Counted from the stretch's first letter, positions 1 through 10,297 are shown. The stretch: DNA of 64,000 bases from Vandiemenella viatica (GCA_031002005.1 CM061914.1:16726148-16790147); one strand, 5' to 3'. Notes: a model not told the origin generated them from the letters alone. Program-made: numbers and translations.

Positions 1-23
1 TAGGTAGGCCTTTATATATTTGG

Positions 24-96
24 GCCTGGTAGCTCAGTGGGTTTCACTCATTAATTTCGAGCATTGATGCCTCAAATCGCTTATGGGTTCCTAACA
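24..96 (+). repeat. tRNA-like SINE head fragment
   Basis: The stretch contains a good RNA polymerase III A box (TAGCTCAGTGG, about 31-41) and a poor B-box-like stretch (CCTCAAATCGC) about 40 bases later. The same A box recurs at 7.5 kb beside a better B box. I read it as the decayed 5' end of a tRNA-derived SINE, not a tRNA gene, because no cloverleaf closes. Confidence 0.3.
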
Positions 97-99
97 GTT

Positions 100-572
100 T
101 CCTAGAATGCACAAGCTATGGCCTCGAAGGTTAGCAGATTACGGATTGAGTCTGCGACTGCAGGCGGCGTAGTTCGGAGATGGGCCCGCGGCAAGCGAGT
201 CACACCTCCGCATTCGGAGACCGTCCGACTTCTCCAAGAAGCGAGCTGCTCAGATCAGCTCTCGGCTGAAGCCACGAACAGGATAGCGTCCAGAATAGAA
301 TGCCGGACCGGGGTCAAGAGCCGAATCCAGAGCCAGAATCCAGAACAAGAATCAGAAAAGAACGCCCTCTCACCGCGTCTTCCGCTCGCAGCGAAGCTCT
401 CGCCCCGCCCTCCATCATCTTGGGGACATGCGGAACACAAACGTTCCATAATTTTTGTCGTAACTACTACAGTGATTGGTGCTGGAGAAGGTGATCCGAA
501 GGCACGTGGTATAGTCAGCTGGTGATTGCTTCACTCTTCATCGCGTGAGTGATGGCGTCGGAGGGCGGGCCC
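100..572. other. GC- and CpG-rich unassigned stretch
   Basis: This block is clearly richer in G+C and CpG than most of the window. Reading frames are open on both strands (118-525 on +, 255-449 on -), but they lack recognisable domains and look like a by-product of base composition. It leads directly into the 187-bp tandem duplication and the MADF fragment, so it may be a 5' leader of the same unit. Confidence 0.35.
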
Positions 573-957
573 GGTGCACACAAGCGTCATTTCACGTCGC
601 GTGCACGCCGAGATGCCGCGCTAGCGGCTAGGAGTACACAGGAACAGATACGGCAGTGCACACGCACCAGCGGTCGTTTTTTCCCTGTTCTCGCCCACCA
701 CGCCGCAGGGTCGCCGCGCACGCTAGTGCGGTCTCCTAGTACATTGTGTCCAATGGAGCGGTGCACACGGGCGTCATTTCACGTCGCCTGCACGCTGAGA
801 CGCCGCGCTAGCGGCTAGGAGTACACAGGAACAGACACGGCAGTGCACACGCACCAGCGGTCGTGTTTCCCTGTTCTCGCCCACCACGCCGCAGGGTCGC
901 CGCGCACGCTAGTGCGGTCTCCTAGTACATTGTGTCCAATGGAGCGGTGCACACGGG
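573..957 (+). repeat. 187-bp GC-rich tandem duplication
   Basis: The motif GGTGCACAC starts at 573, 760 and 946, giving periods of 187 and 186 bases. Two full units are nearly identical through landmarks such as the GCGCTAGCGGCTAGGAGTAC box and the TCTCCTAGTACATTGTGTCC box, and a third unit begins before the MADF reading frame takes over. The high identity implies a recent duplication. Position and composition suggest a leader or promoter region, possibly the end of a PIF/Harbinger-type transposon; that is inference. Confidence 0.8.
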
Positions 958-983
958 CGGCAGAACATGCTAGCGCGGCAAGC

Positions 984-1136
984 ATGCCAGACGAGTTATT
1001 AGTTTTAGAAAATATTGACATCGAACATTTTATTGGTGTAATTAACACTTATCCAGAAATTTGGGACATCCGTCAGAAAATTATCATGATCGAATCAAGA
1101 GGAGAGCTTGGACCAGTAATGTCTGATATTCATTGA
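984..1136 (+). pseudogene. MADF-domain N-terminal fragment
   Basis: A 50-codon frame starts at ATG 984 and stops with TGA at 1134-1136. Residues 12-28 (about IEHFIGVINTYPEIWDI) match the first helix of the MADF domain, where 'L-I-x-x-V-x-x-x-P-x-L-W-D' is typical. The rest of the domain (the tyrosine/tryptophan core and last helix) is missing; after WDIRQ the frame reads unrelated residues and stops. MADF proteins bind DNA and occur both as host regulators and as the second protein of PIF/Harbinger transposons. The GC-rich tandem leader immediately upstream fits a transposon or first-exon context. It could be a first exon with a lost donor or a truncated copy. Confidence 0.45.
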
Positions 1137-1289
1137 GGGATTCGAGGAGAAGGACGACAAGGGCGAAAATGAAGTATTTAAGCAAAATATTTCGTGTTTA
1201 TTGTAATTACAGTTTCAAGTAAAGTATTTTCAATCTAGATTTTATGTATCATACCTATAAAATTTATAGTAAATTGCTATTGCAATTTT

Positions 1290-1549
1290 TTTTTTTTGGA
1301 TGGGATCGACAGTGACGTTTTCCATTTGCTCGATTGTTGCTTTTTTTTGTGGGCCGTAACCATAGCACCATGAGTCATCACCAGTAATGACCTTTGACAG
1401 AAAATTTGGATCAATTTCAAGCTGTTGTTTCAAAGCACATGTTTAAACTCGACGTTAGTTTTGACTGTCAGTCAGAGCCCGAGGAAAAAAACTTGGCAGC
1501 AACCCTTTTCATTCCCAAATATTCGGTTGAAATTCGCTGAATAAAGCTC

Positions 1550-1552
<3 letters not shown>
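1290..1552 (-). pseudogene. mariner transposase fragment
   Basis: On the minus strand the frames spell a central mariner segment: an IFGNEK-like stretch, then a broken linker, then DPNFLSKVITGDDSWCYGYG. The GDDSW box is the first catalytic aspartate region (usually GDESW). About 90 codons are recognisable, with a stop and frame changes; the N-terminus and the other two catalytic aspartates are absent. The higher-coordinate edge coincides with the start of the poly(T) tract, so the LINE next door inserted into this relic. It is a different subfamily from the intact mariner at 54.8-56.1 kb. Confidence 0.7.

Positions 1553-1615
<63 letters not shown>
1553..1615 (-). repeat. 63-base poly(T) = poly(A) tail of LINE
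   Basis: An uninterrupted run of 63 T lies directly next to the 3' end of the minus-strand LINE-R copy. This is the expected signature of target-primed reverse transcription from a polyadenylated RNA. A pure homopolymer of this length suggests a recent insertion, or a length that assembly could not measure exactly. Confidence 0.8.
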
Positions 1616-1620
<5 letters not shown>

Positions 1621-3127
1621 CGTCAGTCTTCAGACTGGTTTGATGCAATCCTCCATCCCTTTCTATCCTGTGCTAACCTTTTCGTTTCTACATACCCCAT
1701 ACAACCCACGTCCTCATATATCTGCTTCATATATTCTAATCACTGTCTACCTCTACAGTTCTTACCTTCGACTGTTCCCTCCACTAACAAATTAACCAAT
1801 CCAGCATGTCTCAAAATATGACCTAAAAGCCTGTCTCTTCTTCCTGTAAGCTTCTTCCATAAACTTCTTTTCTCACCCATCATTTCCATAACTCGTTCAT
1901 TTCTTACTTTGTCTGTCCACCTAATTTTTAGCATTATTCTGTATCACCACATTTCAAATGCTTCAAGTTTATTTCTTTCCGGTATTCCTAAAGTCCATGT
2001 TTCGCTACCGTAAAGTGCTGTGCTCCACACATAGAGTTTTAAAAAGTTCTTTCTAATTCCTAGATCAATATTTGAATCTAAAAGGTTTCTATTTTTCATG
2101 AAGGCTCTTTTAGCTAGAGCTATTCTGCTTTTAACATCCTTCCTGCTTCGGCCATCGGTTGTAATTTTACTTCCCAAGTAACAGAATTCGCTTACTTCTC
2201 CTATTGCATCCGATCCTATTTTTATATTTAATCTGCTTCTATTGGTATCATTTATGCTACATTTCATCACTTTTGTCTTACTTTGATTTATATTCAGTCC
2301 AAAATCTTCCTTCAGTATTTTGTTCATGCCATTCAATAACTTCTCAATATCCTCAGCCCTTTCTGCTAACAAGACAATGTCATCAGCAAATCGTAGCATA
2401 CTGATTTTTTCTTCCTGAAAACTTATGCCGCATGGAAATTTTTCTTTGACTTCCTTCATTGCTTCTTCTACATACAATTTAAATATTAACGGGGATAGAC
2501 TACAACCTTGTCTCACACCCTTTTTAACCGATGCATGTCTCTCGTGATTCTCTACTTTTATTACAGCCACTTGATTCTTAAATAGTTTATAGAGTATTCT
2601 TCTATCTCGATACTTTAGACCTGACTTCTTTAAAATTTTGAACATCTTGTCCCATCTAACATTATCAAAAGTTTTTTCTAAATCAACAAATGCCATAAAA
2701 GTATCTTTGTTTTTCTTGATCCGCCCTTCAAGTATTAATCTTAAAGACAGAATTGCTTCCCTGGTACCACGATTTTTCCTAAACCCAAACTGATCTTCAC
2801 CTACTATCTCTTCTACTACCCTTTCCATCCTTCTGCATATTATTCTGGTCAGTAATTTTGAAGCATGTGATGTTACACTAATGGTGCGATAATTCTCAGA
2901 TTTGTCGGCTTGTGCTTTCTTTGGAAGTGTGAACATGATATTTTTATTGAAATCAGTTGGAATTTCTCCTGTTTCATAACTTTTTTATATCAGCTTGAAT
3001 AATCTTTCGATTCCTTCCTCTCCTAGGGATTTAAGAAGTTCTGCAGGGATCTCATCAATTCCAACTGCCTTATTTGCTTTCAAGTCATTCAGAGCTCTAT
3101 TAAATTCTGTCCTCAAAACAGGATTAG
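1616..3127 (-). pseudogene. LINE-R (RTE/BovB-like) retrotransposon, 5'-truncated
   Basis: This is the reverse transcriptase and C-terminal part of a non-LTR retrotransposon. The main frame, 2936-1944, encodes 330 residues: the NYRTIS box, GEDQFGFRKNRGTREAI, the catalytic FADDIVLLAE near residue 185, and YLGSKITTDGR. A second frame, 1934-1740, carries the short C-terminal domain (LLGHILRHAGLVNLLVEGTV) typical of RTE/BovB-type proteins. Upstream codons 3126-2985 hold the LKANKAVGIDEIPAELLK motif. The endonuclease is missing. Lesions include a stop between 2937 and 2985 and another after EAFEMW. The 3' end at 1616 is followed by the poly(A) tail; no clear target duplication is seen. A sister copy lies at 30.1-43.2 kb. 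Confidence 0.85.
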
Positions 3128-3246
3128 ATGTTTGGTGTCGCCGTCGTTGGTCGACACGGTGCAGCACGCTCCGGGTGACCCGAAGACCTGCTGGGATCAC
3201 GCGTGGCAGCCCGGCCCGCGTGTCCACAGCCGAGAGGAGGCAACAG
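3127..3246 (-). other. GC-rich exon-like segment fused to the LINE
   Basis: On the minus strand a polypyrimidine tract and CAG (3254-3247) form a convincing splice acceptor. The following 120 bases are strikingly GC-rich for this locus. They keep an open frame that runs, without a stop, into the truncated LINE-R frame down to codon ...LFKLI (stop near 2985). No domain is recognised in the GC-rich part. It may be a host exon or another repeat into which the LINE inserted. The splice site is inferred from sequence only. Confidence 0.3.
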
Positions 3247-3439
3247 CTGAAAAACAAAATACAAGATACGAGTTAATGTAATCAGTGGACGCCATCAGCA
3301 ACCCAACTCTACATCGTGACGTATCGAGATCGGTGCACGCAAACCCGAAACTAAATATAGCAACCACTTCCATCATCATCATTATCCAGCTCCAGGGTGA
3401 TGGTCATGAGTACTCTCTACTTCTTCCTGTGCACGAATA

Positions 3440-4100
3440 GTTGATGTTCATGAACAGCCTTCCAATCAAGCCCTAAATCTGCTGATGATGTCAAGATTTG
3501 GGGTGAAAGTTCAGAAGGAGTGCAAGATGTCCTGGAGGCTTGGAACAAACAGTTGTCATAGTATGTACTGAAAATCAGCCAGAGTAAGACAGTGGTCATG
3601 GCAACGTGTAAAGGGGCTTCCAATCTGAATATCTACTTAAACAACCAACAGCTACTAAATGTTGAGCAATTAAAATATCTTGGCAGTACTCTGAGTAAAG
3701 ACAACACCAGTAAATGTGAGATTACAAACATAAATAAAAATACAGCAGTCTCTTATAACCAGTTGAGAACTCTATTGTGGGTCAACAAAGTTCCCAGTAA
3801 GCTTAAACATACACTACTCAAAACTTATTACATCCCCATACTGACCTATACACTGGAAACATGTACCCTGTCCAGAAGACACAGTACAGTAGTATACTTC
3901 AAGCCTCTGAAATGAGGTTTTTGCATACCATGCTACAGAGAACACGATAGGACAAAGTGAGGAATGAAATCAATCGTATAAACAACAGTCTTACAAAATC
4001 CTTACAGCATTCTCGTCTGAGGTGGTATGGACATGTCCAAAGAATGGAAGAAGAAAGAAGAGCAAAGGCCTACTTTAATATGAACATCAAATGTAAAACA
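3440..4100 (+). pseudogene. Non-LTR reverse transcriptase fragment (second RTE-like family)
   Basis: Plus-strand frames give the end of a LINE reverse transcriptase: ADDVKIWGESSEGVQDVL (ADD is the catalytic box), then ISQSKTVVMATCKG, LKYLGSTLSKDNTS and a thumb-like segment KLKHTLLKTYYIPILTYTLE in the frame 3592-3915. Further codons to about 4085 encode LRWYGHVQRMEEER, the conserved C-terminal motif of RTE/BovB-type elements. Stops and shifts interrupt it (for example a TAG near 3557). It belongs to another family than LINE-R because residue identity is low outside the shared motifs. Confidence 0.7.
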
Positions 4101-4364
4101 CGTGTCTAAAGGCCAAAAACAAACGCGTAGGCCAAATTACTTCCACACTTCTGCAATAACTGCTCACAGACACTACTCTGTTTATGAGTCAGAGGTCGTG
4201 ACCTTCCTGCTTGCATCCCGTCCGCGTCTGTACTGAGCTCCTACACCACTGGAGACCTCCTTCTATATATTACCGACGATGCCGTGGCGTCATTTCGTCG
4301 GTTACGTGACACCACCTCGTCCACATACAATGGTTTAACGCAGGGTGCTCCGAAATGTGTAAAG

Positions 4365-4765
4365 TTTTTTTTTATTGGCATTTAACGTTTTGGTCAGACA
4401 GCCATACTAACTAAAATTTTACTCTTCTAAACTTTTAGGTTATTATTTCTGACGACTGATAGGATTAAGCGATGTATATCAACATTTTCAGTGGCCAGTA
4501 AATGTTTCGTGTTGATTGGTGACGGGATACCCTCTTGTGAAAGTGTTTTCATGAAGTTTGTGATGTTGTTCCAGTATTCCTTGCGGCCGAAGAACATGCG
4601 GTTAGTGTTGCATTCTACATCTTTTTCGCAATCACACAGTGGAGATTCAATAGCTTTAATTCTATATAGATGCGAGGGAAAGAAACCACGGCTGAACTTT
4701 ATCCTCGCTATTGTAGTTAGTACTCTTGATGGAGCGCCTTTTTGATGCCACTGAGGTGTAGGTAT
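4365..4765 (-). pseudogene. LINE-E 3'-terminal fragment
   Basis: The minus strand encodes a C-terminal tail: ARIKFSRGFFPSHLYRIK, then SPLCDCEKDVECN and an ending NNNLKV before the stop. The corresponding copy at 8.6-8.9 kb reads SPNCPCGEIVDINHLLFGC, a CCHC knuckle found at the C-terminus of several LINE clades; here the histidine and last cysteine are lost. The 3' UTR shares the GGCATTT...ACAGCCA landmark with the other copy and ends in an A-rich tail near 4365. Only the last ~130 codons remain. Confidence 0.6.
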
Positions 4766-5559
4766 CTGGAGGTGAATGCGAGCGTATTTCCCTGCAATTG
4801 ATTTATCTAAGTACGCAGCATTAACTATTAAGTATACTGCGCGATGTACAGTGGAGATTAAAGTAAAATCTTAACTCATTTACATAAATACTTTTTGTGT
4901 CATAAAAATCACTTATTTGTTGGACTGCAGTTCAGCATAAGCGTGATGTGTTTGAAAAGGGGTGTATCATTGTGGACAAGTCCAGTAACTTACGACGTAG
5001 CCGTTTTAACTAGAAGATAGAAACAGAAGCCACGAATAGCTTGTGCCATAGAAATACAGAAGAAATTTTAAAGAGTCTTTATTCAGCGAGAATGTAGCAT
5101 ATAATAATTTAAGAAGTGAGTATTTAGAACGGCAGGCAAAGTAAATCACGCTTTGAATTCAATTGAGTAAGTAAAGTATGCAGCATGCATAAGATGTTTG
5201 TGCAGGTGATGTTAGGTATAATGTATTAACAGGAACTGGGAATAGAATGAATCAATAGTAACAGAAGCAAGCAGTGGCAAGCGAGGCTACTATGGCGTCT
5301 GTATTTGTGTTGGATATCTCTACTCAGGTCCCTGGCACATTCGTGTCTCGAACTCGGCAGTGCGAGTGGTATAATCCAGGAACCAACACTGACAACAGTC
5401 CTCGCCATTCAAGGTGTTTATCCAAATGGCCGTGATGACAAACACTTTCCCCGGCATGTTCCTGACAATAGACAGCGAATGTCTGCTTACGGTCGTCACT
5501 GAAATTGCCGAGAGACTTTCCCTTTGTGGAGACAGCTCATGCCTGACAGACAATAGGGG
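4766..5559. other. No recognisable feature
   Basis: About 800 bases of AT-rich sequence. Overlapping short frames at 5226-5553 on both strands show no motif I can name, and nothing repeats elsewhere in the window. Confidence 0.4.
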
Positions 5560-5745
5560 CTTTTTATTTCAATGCCTTTTGGCATCTGGGCCATATAGCC
5601 AGCTCGATAGTAATTTTTTCCAGCTAATTGGACACTCCACAGGACGGCAATGGTATTCACAGAAACAACACTTAAATACCCATGCTCTCGGCGGGACTCA
5701 AACCGGCGACCTTCGGCACGCTACCGAGGCCGGCTCACAATAGCG
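5560..5745 (-). repeat. tRNA-related SINE fragment
   Basis: On the minus strand a pol III B box (GGTTTGAGTCC, about 5694-5704) is preceded by GGCCTCGGTAGCG. It is followed by a ~150-base body ending in an AAATAAAA-type tail near 5563. The arrangement of tRNA-like head, unrelated body and A-rich end fits a SINE. No second copy is seen here, so the family is unassigned. Confidence 0.45.
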
Positions 5746-6240
5746 GCTTGTGAAGTGTCCAGCGGAGCAGATAACGGGAGAAGTTTTGTTGTAAACATTC
5801 AAATTCTGAGGCTATTCTCCCGACAGAGTCTAAGAGCTCTGTAAACCAACCTTACATTGTGTGATAGTTGTTTGAAATCTCTCGTCCATGTCATCATCGT
5901 TCTTGTTCCTACTTTTAAACTCCAACAGACAAGTTATTTTCAAACACCTTAATCTAATACGCGATGAATGTAACCGCTTAATTAGCCACCCCCACCCACA
6001 TTTAATAAATGTCTTTTACAAAGTCATCCAAAATCTTTTGGAAACGAATCATAACAGAAAATAAGTTGTTCTGTATAAGACTGCAAGCGAGGAAGCCCAG
6101 ACAAATTAAGCGACCAGCAAAAATCATGATATCACGATGTCACATTGATGTGTAGTCTGTTCATTTAGAGCCACATCCTCCCGATCATACTATATGTCAT
6201 CTGAAATCTGCAGACTAATTAAACAAGTTATGAGTGGTTT
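5746..6240. other. No recognisable feature
   Basis: AT-rich sequence between two SINEs with no motif or repeat that I can support. Confidence 0.4.
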
Positions 6241-6480
6241 TAACACTGGAGGGCGTGGCGATACGTCAGTTTGGGCGGATGCAGGTTCGGACCCCCGTCC
6301 AGGCATCCAGATTTTGGTTTGCCATGGTCTGCCCAAATCACTCCCGGTGAATGCCGGGATGCTACCTTAAAAAAAAGAAAAAAAAAGGCAGTGGCCGAAT
6401 TTCTTCGCGTTCATTGTCCCCAATCCCGTCCCCCCTCTAATGACCTCAACATCGACAAGACGTAAAACTATACATAAAAT
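6241..6480 (+). repeat. SINE-A, diverged copy
   Basis: The body matches the other SINE-A copies: a B-box region (GGTTCGGACCCCCGTCC), then GGCATCCAGAT, CATGGTCTGCCCAAATCACTC and AATGCCGGGATGCT, followed by GCAGTGGCCGAATTTCTTCG. The tRNA-like first 50 bases are poorly preserved, and an A-rich insertion splits the middle (6367-6387). No target duplication is evident, consistent with an older insertion. Confidence 0.75.
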
Positions 6481-6890
6481 TTATAAAAAAAATATTAAAA
6501 AAGAAAAAATACGTCAAGGCTGGCTATCTCCAGGATTCAGCTCATTAATTCAAAAATTACATATGTTACAAAATAATAGTAATAATAATAATATTATACA
6601 AGAAAAAATCAGATCTGCTACAGTTCTTGCTTTAATAATAATTATTTGTCATGTGCACGGGTTAGTAATTAGCAATCTGCTGCTTCAAGAAGTCCAAAAG
6701 AACCTCCATATAAAAATTCCTGAAGTTGCGATATGAGGTGTCGGGGCGAAGCGGAGTCTGGATAAAACACAACCACACCCCAGAAACATCAGCAACGTAG
6801 GATTTGAAACAAATTTTCTCATTGTGATATGTTAATATGTACTATACATTACAATAATGGGATAGGAATATGCAACATGTTATTTTAGAG

Positions 6891-7140
6891 ACTACCGAGA
6901 ATGGTGGTGTAACGGTTAGCGTTCTGGCCTCGCATTCGGGAGGGCGCCGGTTCGAATCCCCATCCGGGCATCCAGATTTGGGTTTTTCATGGTTTCCCAA
7001 ATCACTCCAGACAAATGCCGGGATGCTTCCTTCAAAAGGCCATGGCCGAATTCCTTCCTATTCCTAGCCCCCCATCCTTTCCCGTCTCTAAAGACCTCAC
7101 TGTAGAGAGACGTTAAGCTAAAAAAATAATAATAATATTA
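6891..7140 (+). repeat. SINE-A, full-length copy with target duplication
   Basis: This is a 250-base tRNA-derived SINE. It contains an A-box region (GGTGTAACGGTTAGCG), a B box (GGTTCGAATCC at about 6950), the body motif GGCATCCAGATTTGGG, and a 3' end of TAGAGAGACGTTAAGC plus (AAT)n. An 11-base direct repeat, TTATTTTAGAG, flanks it at 6880-6890 and 7141-7151, proving insertion by target-primed retrotransposition. SINE-A lacks coding capacity and would use a LINE's enzymes. Confidence 0.9.
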
Positions 7141-7151
7141 TTATTTTAGAG

Positions 7152-7496
7152 TACAGTGTAATCGCCGTACAAAACTATGGTGTTACATTTTTTCATAATA
7201 GTTGTTTGCATCTTTGTTCTTCAATACCACTTGCAAATTAACTTATTTCCTTATGTCAACATTTTACATTTTATAGGTTGTCACGGTGGATATGTACTCA
7301 TTACTATTAATTCTAACACAAAAGCTGTAGTAAACTGAGTTAAGGAAAATATGTCGTTTGTTGCTATCAAAATTTTGTAAAACTAAGCAAAGGTGCTGTA
7401 AATAGTATGTTAAAAGGAAATTTATATTTTAAGACAACCTAATAATTGCATCTGAGCAGAGGTGCCTAATCAAGGAATAACAAAACAGAGGAAGGA
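7152..7496. other. No recognisable feature
   Basis: AT-rich spacer between two SINEs; nothing supportable. Confidence 0.4.
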
Positions 7497-7680
7497 ACGG
7501 TCTTGTAGCTCAGTGGTAGGAAATTTGATGGTTGTGTTTGATCACGTGAGCTACGCGAACACGCTCCGTGGTTCAGATTCCTCTCTAGGACCAACAACCC
7601 TAGTTGTAACACGAGGTGTACACATCTACAGCAAACAAAGGACCAAAATGAGCATACAGCAAACAAAGAGAATGACATGA
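7497..7680 (+). repeat. tRNA-derived SINE (third family)
   Basis: A perfect A box (TAGCTCAGTGG, 7506-7516) and a B box (GGTTCAGATTCC, about 7570-7581) stand about 65 bases apart, close to tRNA-like spacing. A ~100-base body follows, containing two copies of an ACAGCAAACAAAG motif. It lacks a closing acceptor stem, so I call a SINE and not a tRNA gene. The A box matches the fragment at the left edge of the window. Confidence 0.6.
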
Positions 7681-7807
7681 GTTGTAATTCAACAGCAGTG
7701 TCCTATTGAACATTCACATTATTTTCAAATGTTACCAGTTTTATCGCTGAGATATACCGCATCAAATGTTGGTGGTACATAAACTTCGCCACTGGATGGT
7801 TCTTAAT

Positions 7808-7995
7808 CTTAATCTTGATCGTCATAATCATTAGATATTTCTTCATCTGTTTCGTCTATAAATTCGACGTTATCACTATCACATACTGGTTCATCCACGT
7901 GTGACTCTTCTTCCGCCACTGCTACGTCGCCATCGACGACAGGGTTCTGCACCTGTACCACATGCAAGTGGACAATCTCACGTCTGCGTGAACTA
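7808..7995 (-). other. Acidic open reading frame, possible 3' exon
   Basis: On the minus strand about 57 codons run from a CTCCTAG acceptor-like site near 7998 to a TAA at about 7811, followed by a second in-frame TAA. The peptide is strongly acidic (VAEEESHVDEPVCDSDNVEF then DETDEEISNDYDDQD). Acidic C-terminal tails are common in DNA-transposon proteins and in host regulators; I cannot assign this one. It is too short to stand alone. Confidence 0.25.
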
Positions 7996-8204
7996 GGAGA
8001 TCAGCAAAGGTATAATGTAAACACTGAGCAGTGCGCCCCCATGCCCAATATCCGGTTTTTTTTTAAGGTGGTGTTAGAGGAGGAAACATAACCTAATTCC
8101 AATCTCCTATGTATTAATTTTATAAAATTTTAGTACTAGAGATCTTATGAACTGTTATGGGCGATTAATGAACTCCTTTGTGGAACAGTAAGCCTCACAG
8201 ATTT

Positions 8205-8910
8205 ATTTATTTATTTATTTTGTTGGCATTTGGGTTTGTACCCATACAGCCACCTTCGTTTTACTGTTTAACATCTACAATAATAACATCATGCAATTGG
8301 TTCTTTTCATTATACAGCATAACATCATAGAATACCAATAATAATTACATGCAATTACCATTTTCGTTTTACGCAAGTACATCAATAATATAACAATAAT
8401 GATATCATACATTTAGCCGTTTTCATTTGATAGGATAAGATCTATAATAGGACAATAAAAATTAAATGCAATTAGCCATTTCCATTTACAGGATAACATC
8501 CTTAATATAACAATGGTAGATCGTGCATTAAACATTTTTGTATTACCGAATACCACCAGTCATTTATCAATAATAATATCATACCATTAAGTGCATGTTA
8601 TTTACAATTGATTTAAATTGTGATACCCATATTTTCTATATACAGATACAAAATCTTATAACCCGTATAATCATCAGATGCAAGGAGTGAGGAAGCACAA
8701 GTGGGAAACGGAATACCTACTTTCATGAGGGTATCTAAGAAATGGTCAATTTCCAACTTCTTCAATCGGCAGCCAAATAGGAGGTGGTTTATATCTACAA
8801 TTTCCCCACAAGGACAGTTGGGAGAGTCTATAATGTGTAATCTGTAAAGGTGTTGCTTGAAACAGCCATGATTGAATTTTAATCTAGCAATACAAGTGAT
8901 GAGTCAGACC
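8205..8910 (-). pseudogene. LINE-E 3' end with intact C-terminus
   Basis: The minus strand has a clean ~95-codon frame from about 8905 to a stop near 8618. It includes ARLKFNHGCFKQHLYRL and then the zinc knuckle CPCGEIVDINHLLFGC (CxC, H, C spacing), a C-terminal module found in several LINE clades. The copy at 4.4-4.8 kb aligns to the same residues. The 3' UTR contains a 58-base tandem repeat and ends in an (AAAT)n tail at 8204-8221, the simple-repeat tail many LINEs use in place of poly(A). Reverse transcriptase is absent, so the copy is strongly 5'-truncated. Confidence 0.7.
8234..8600. repeat. 58-bp degenerate tandem repeat
   Basis: The landmark CAATTA/CATTTAGCC-type box begins at 8294, 8352, 8410, 8469, 8526 and 8585, giving spacings of 58, 58, 59, 57 and 59. 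Each unit also has an ATAATA-rich part. Units are diverged but the period is regular. It lies inside the 3' UTR of the LINE-E copy. Confidence 0.75.
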
Positions 8911-10297
8911 TACTATTAACCGTAGCATATAACGTCAAATGCAGTGTCTGCTAACTGCATGTGACTAATTTTCCATACATACATAAACAATTGAATCAAA
9001 TCTCTGTCAGAGACATTTAAACGCGTCAAAATTATTTCAGCATGTTTTTCTGTGATTACAAATAAAGTTGTATCACTTTTTGGTATTTAAAAAAAAAAAA
9101 AAAAAAAAAAGTCTAAGCTTTGTTTGACATGAAAGAAAGTAATGATTTGTGAAGATATTTCAGCTGAATAGCACAGGTATGACTCCAATTTTCTGTCTCA
9201 GTTTAAAATATTGACTGCTGTCCGGAATTTTATAGATTTCAGTTTTCTCCCAACTGCAGTAGCTTCCCTGTAGGTATTGAAGTAAATACTAAATTCTTTC
9301 GGGAGAGTGAGTGATGACCTTAAATGTATAGACTCTAGCCATATTACTTCAAATGTATCTGCTACCAGATGAATCACCTTTCCGCTTTGAGGGTAGAATA
9401 TAGTGCCAGCATATAATAAAATATTTCGATAACGGTCCCATATACGAGTTTAAACGGACAGTATTGGCTAGTCTCCCGATGTATTGTTCCTGTCCTGGGG
9501 GGTTGCCATTAACCAGGTCTCTAAATCGCCCATCAGAATCAACTGCGGCTGATTCAATAGTCTTGGATGATCCTCAACAGGAGTACAGTCATTTTAAATA
9601 TCATGCTTCCCAGAGCTCATTTTTATGATAAAATTTTCAACTTATAATTAAAATAAATGAAATTTGTTGTAGTGAGTAACACGTTTCTTAAATTATTTTG
9701 TTACTTATATTTTGTAAGGTTTAATTGTTCTGAGAAATATTATAATTATCTTTATACATGTCTATTGATTTTTATTAGTTAGCCTTTAAATTAATTTTAC
9801 TGCCCATCATTTATTCGGTAATCGAGTGGCAGTCGAAGTTATCAAGATTCACCAAAACCTACAATTAGATTTACGAACCTGCAAGAAAACACATAACGCA
9901 TATATTGAATTATGTGTGCTCTGTATTAATAAGTCAGTAGATTACTATTGGTGTCGAACTATAATTGCTTTTAGCGATAAGTAACATTGTTTATTCTCGT
10001 AACTTAATGTCTGTTACATCCGTCTGCCTCATAATAATAACAGAGAGTCTCCTTTATATTTTCATCAGCTATAGATCATACTTAATGGAGAAGTAATTTA
10101 ATCTGAGAAGGCTCGTATAAGGAAATTATACAGATAATACTTATCTCATTAACAGCTCTCTACTTATGGAGTGAACTCCTGTACTCCTACAGCTTGCAGT
10201 TAAAATACAATTTAAAAAAAAGTTACTGTGTTTTAACTTTTAATGTTAGTAACGATAATAAATCAGATTCCATTTAACCAACCGCGTCCCTGCTCAT
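8911..10297. other. Mostly featureless; one open frame and an A22 run
   Basis: A run of 22 A lies at 9089-9110. On the minus strand 9452-9198 a frame of about 84 codons without ATG stays open (it begins TRIWDRYRNILLYAGTIF and ends TAVNILN before TGA). It looks protein-like but I do not recognise it; it may be an upstream part of a decayed LINE. The rest is AT-rich without supportable features. Confidence 0.35.

Noticed and set aside
24..96. tRNA gene at the left edge, and others at 7.5, 16.2, 27.5, 40.1 and 60.1 kb
   Set aside because: A and B boxes are present but acceptor stems do not close and unrelated bodies follow; several have target duplications. They are SINE heads.
1553..1615. Sequencing artefact at poly(T)
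   Set aside because: It directly abuts the LINE 3' end, where a poly(A) tail is expected; only the exact length is uncertain.
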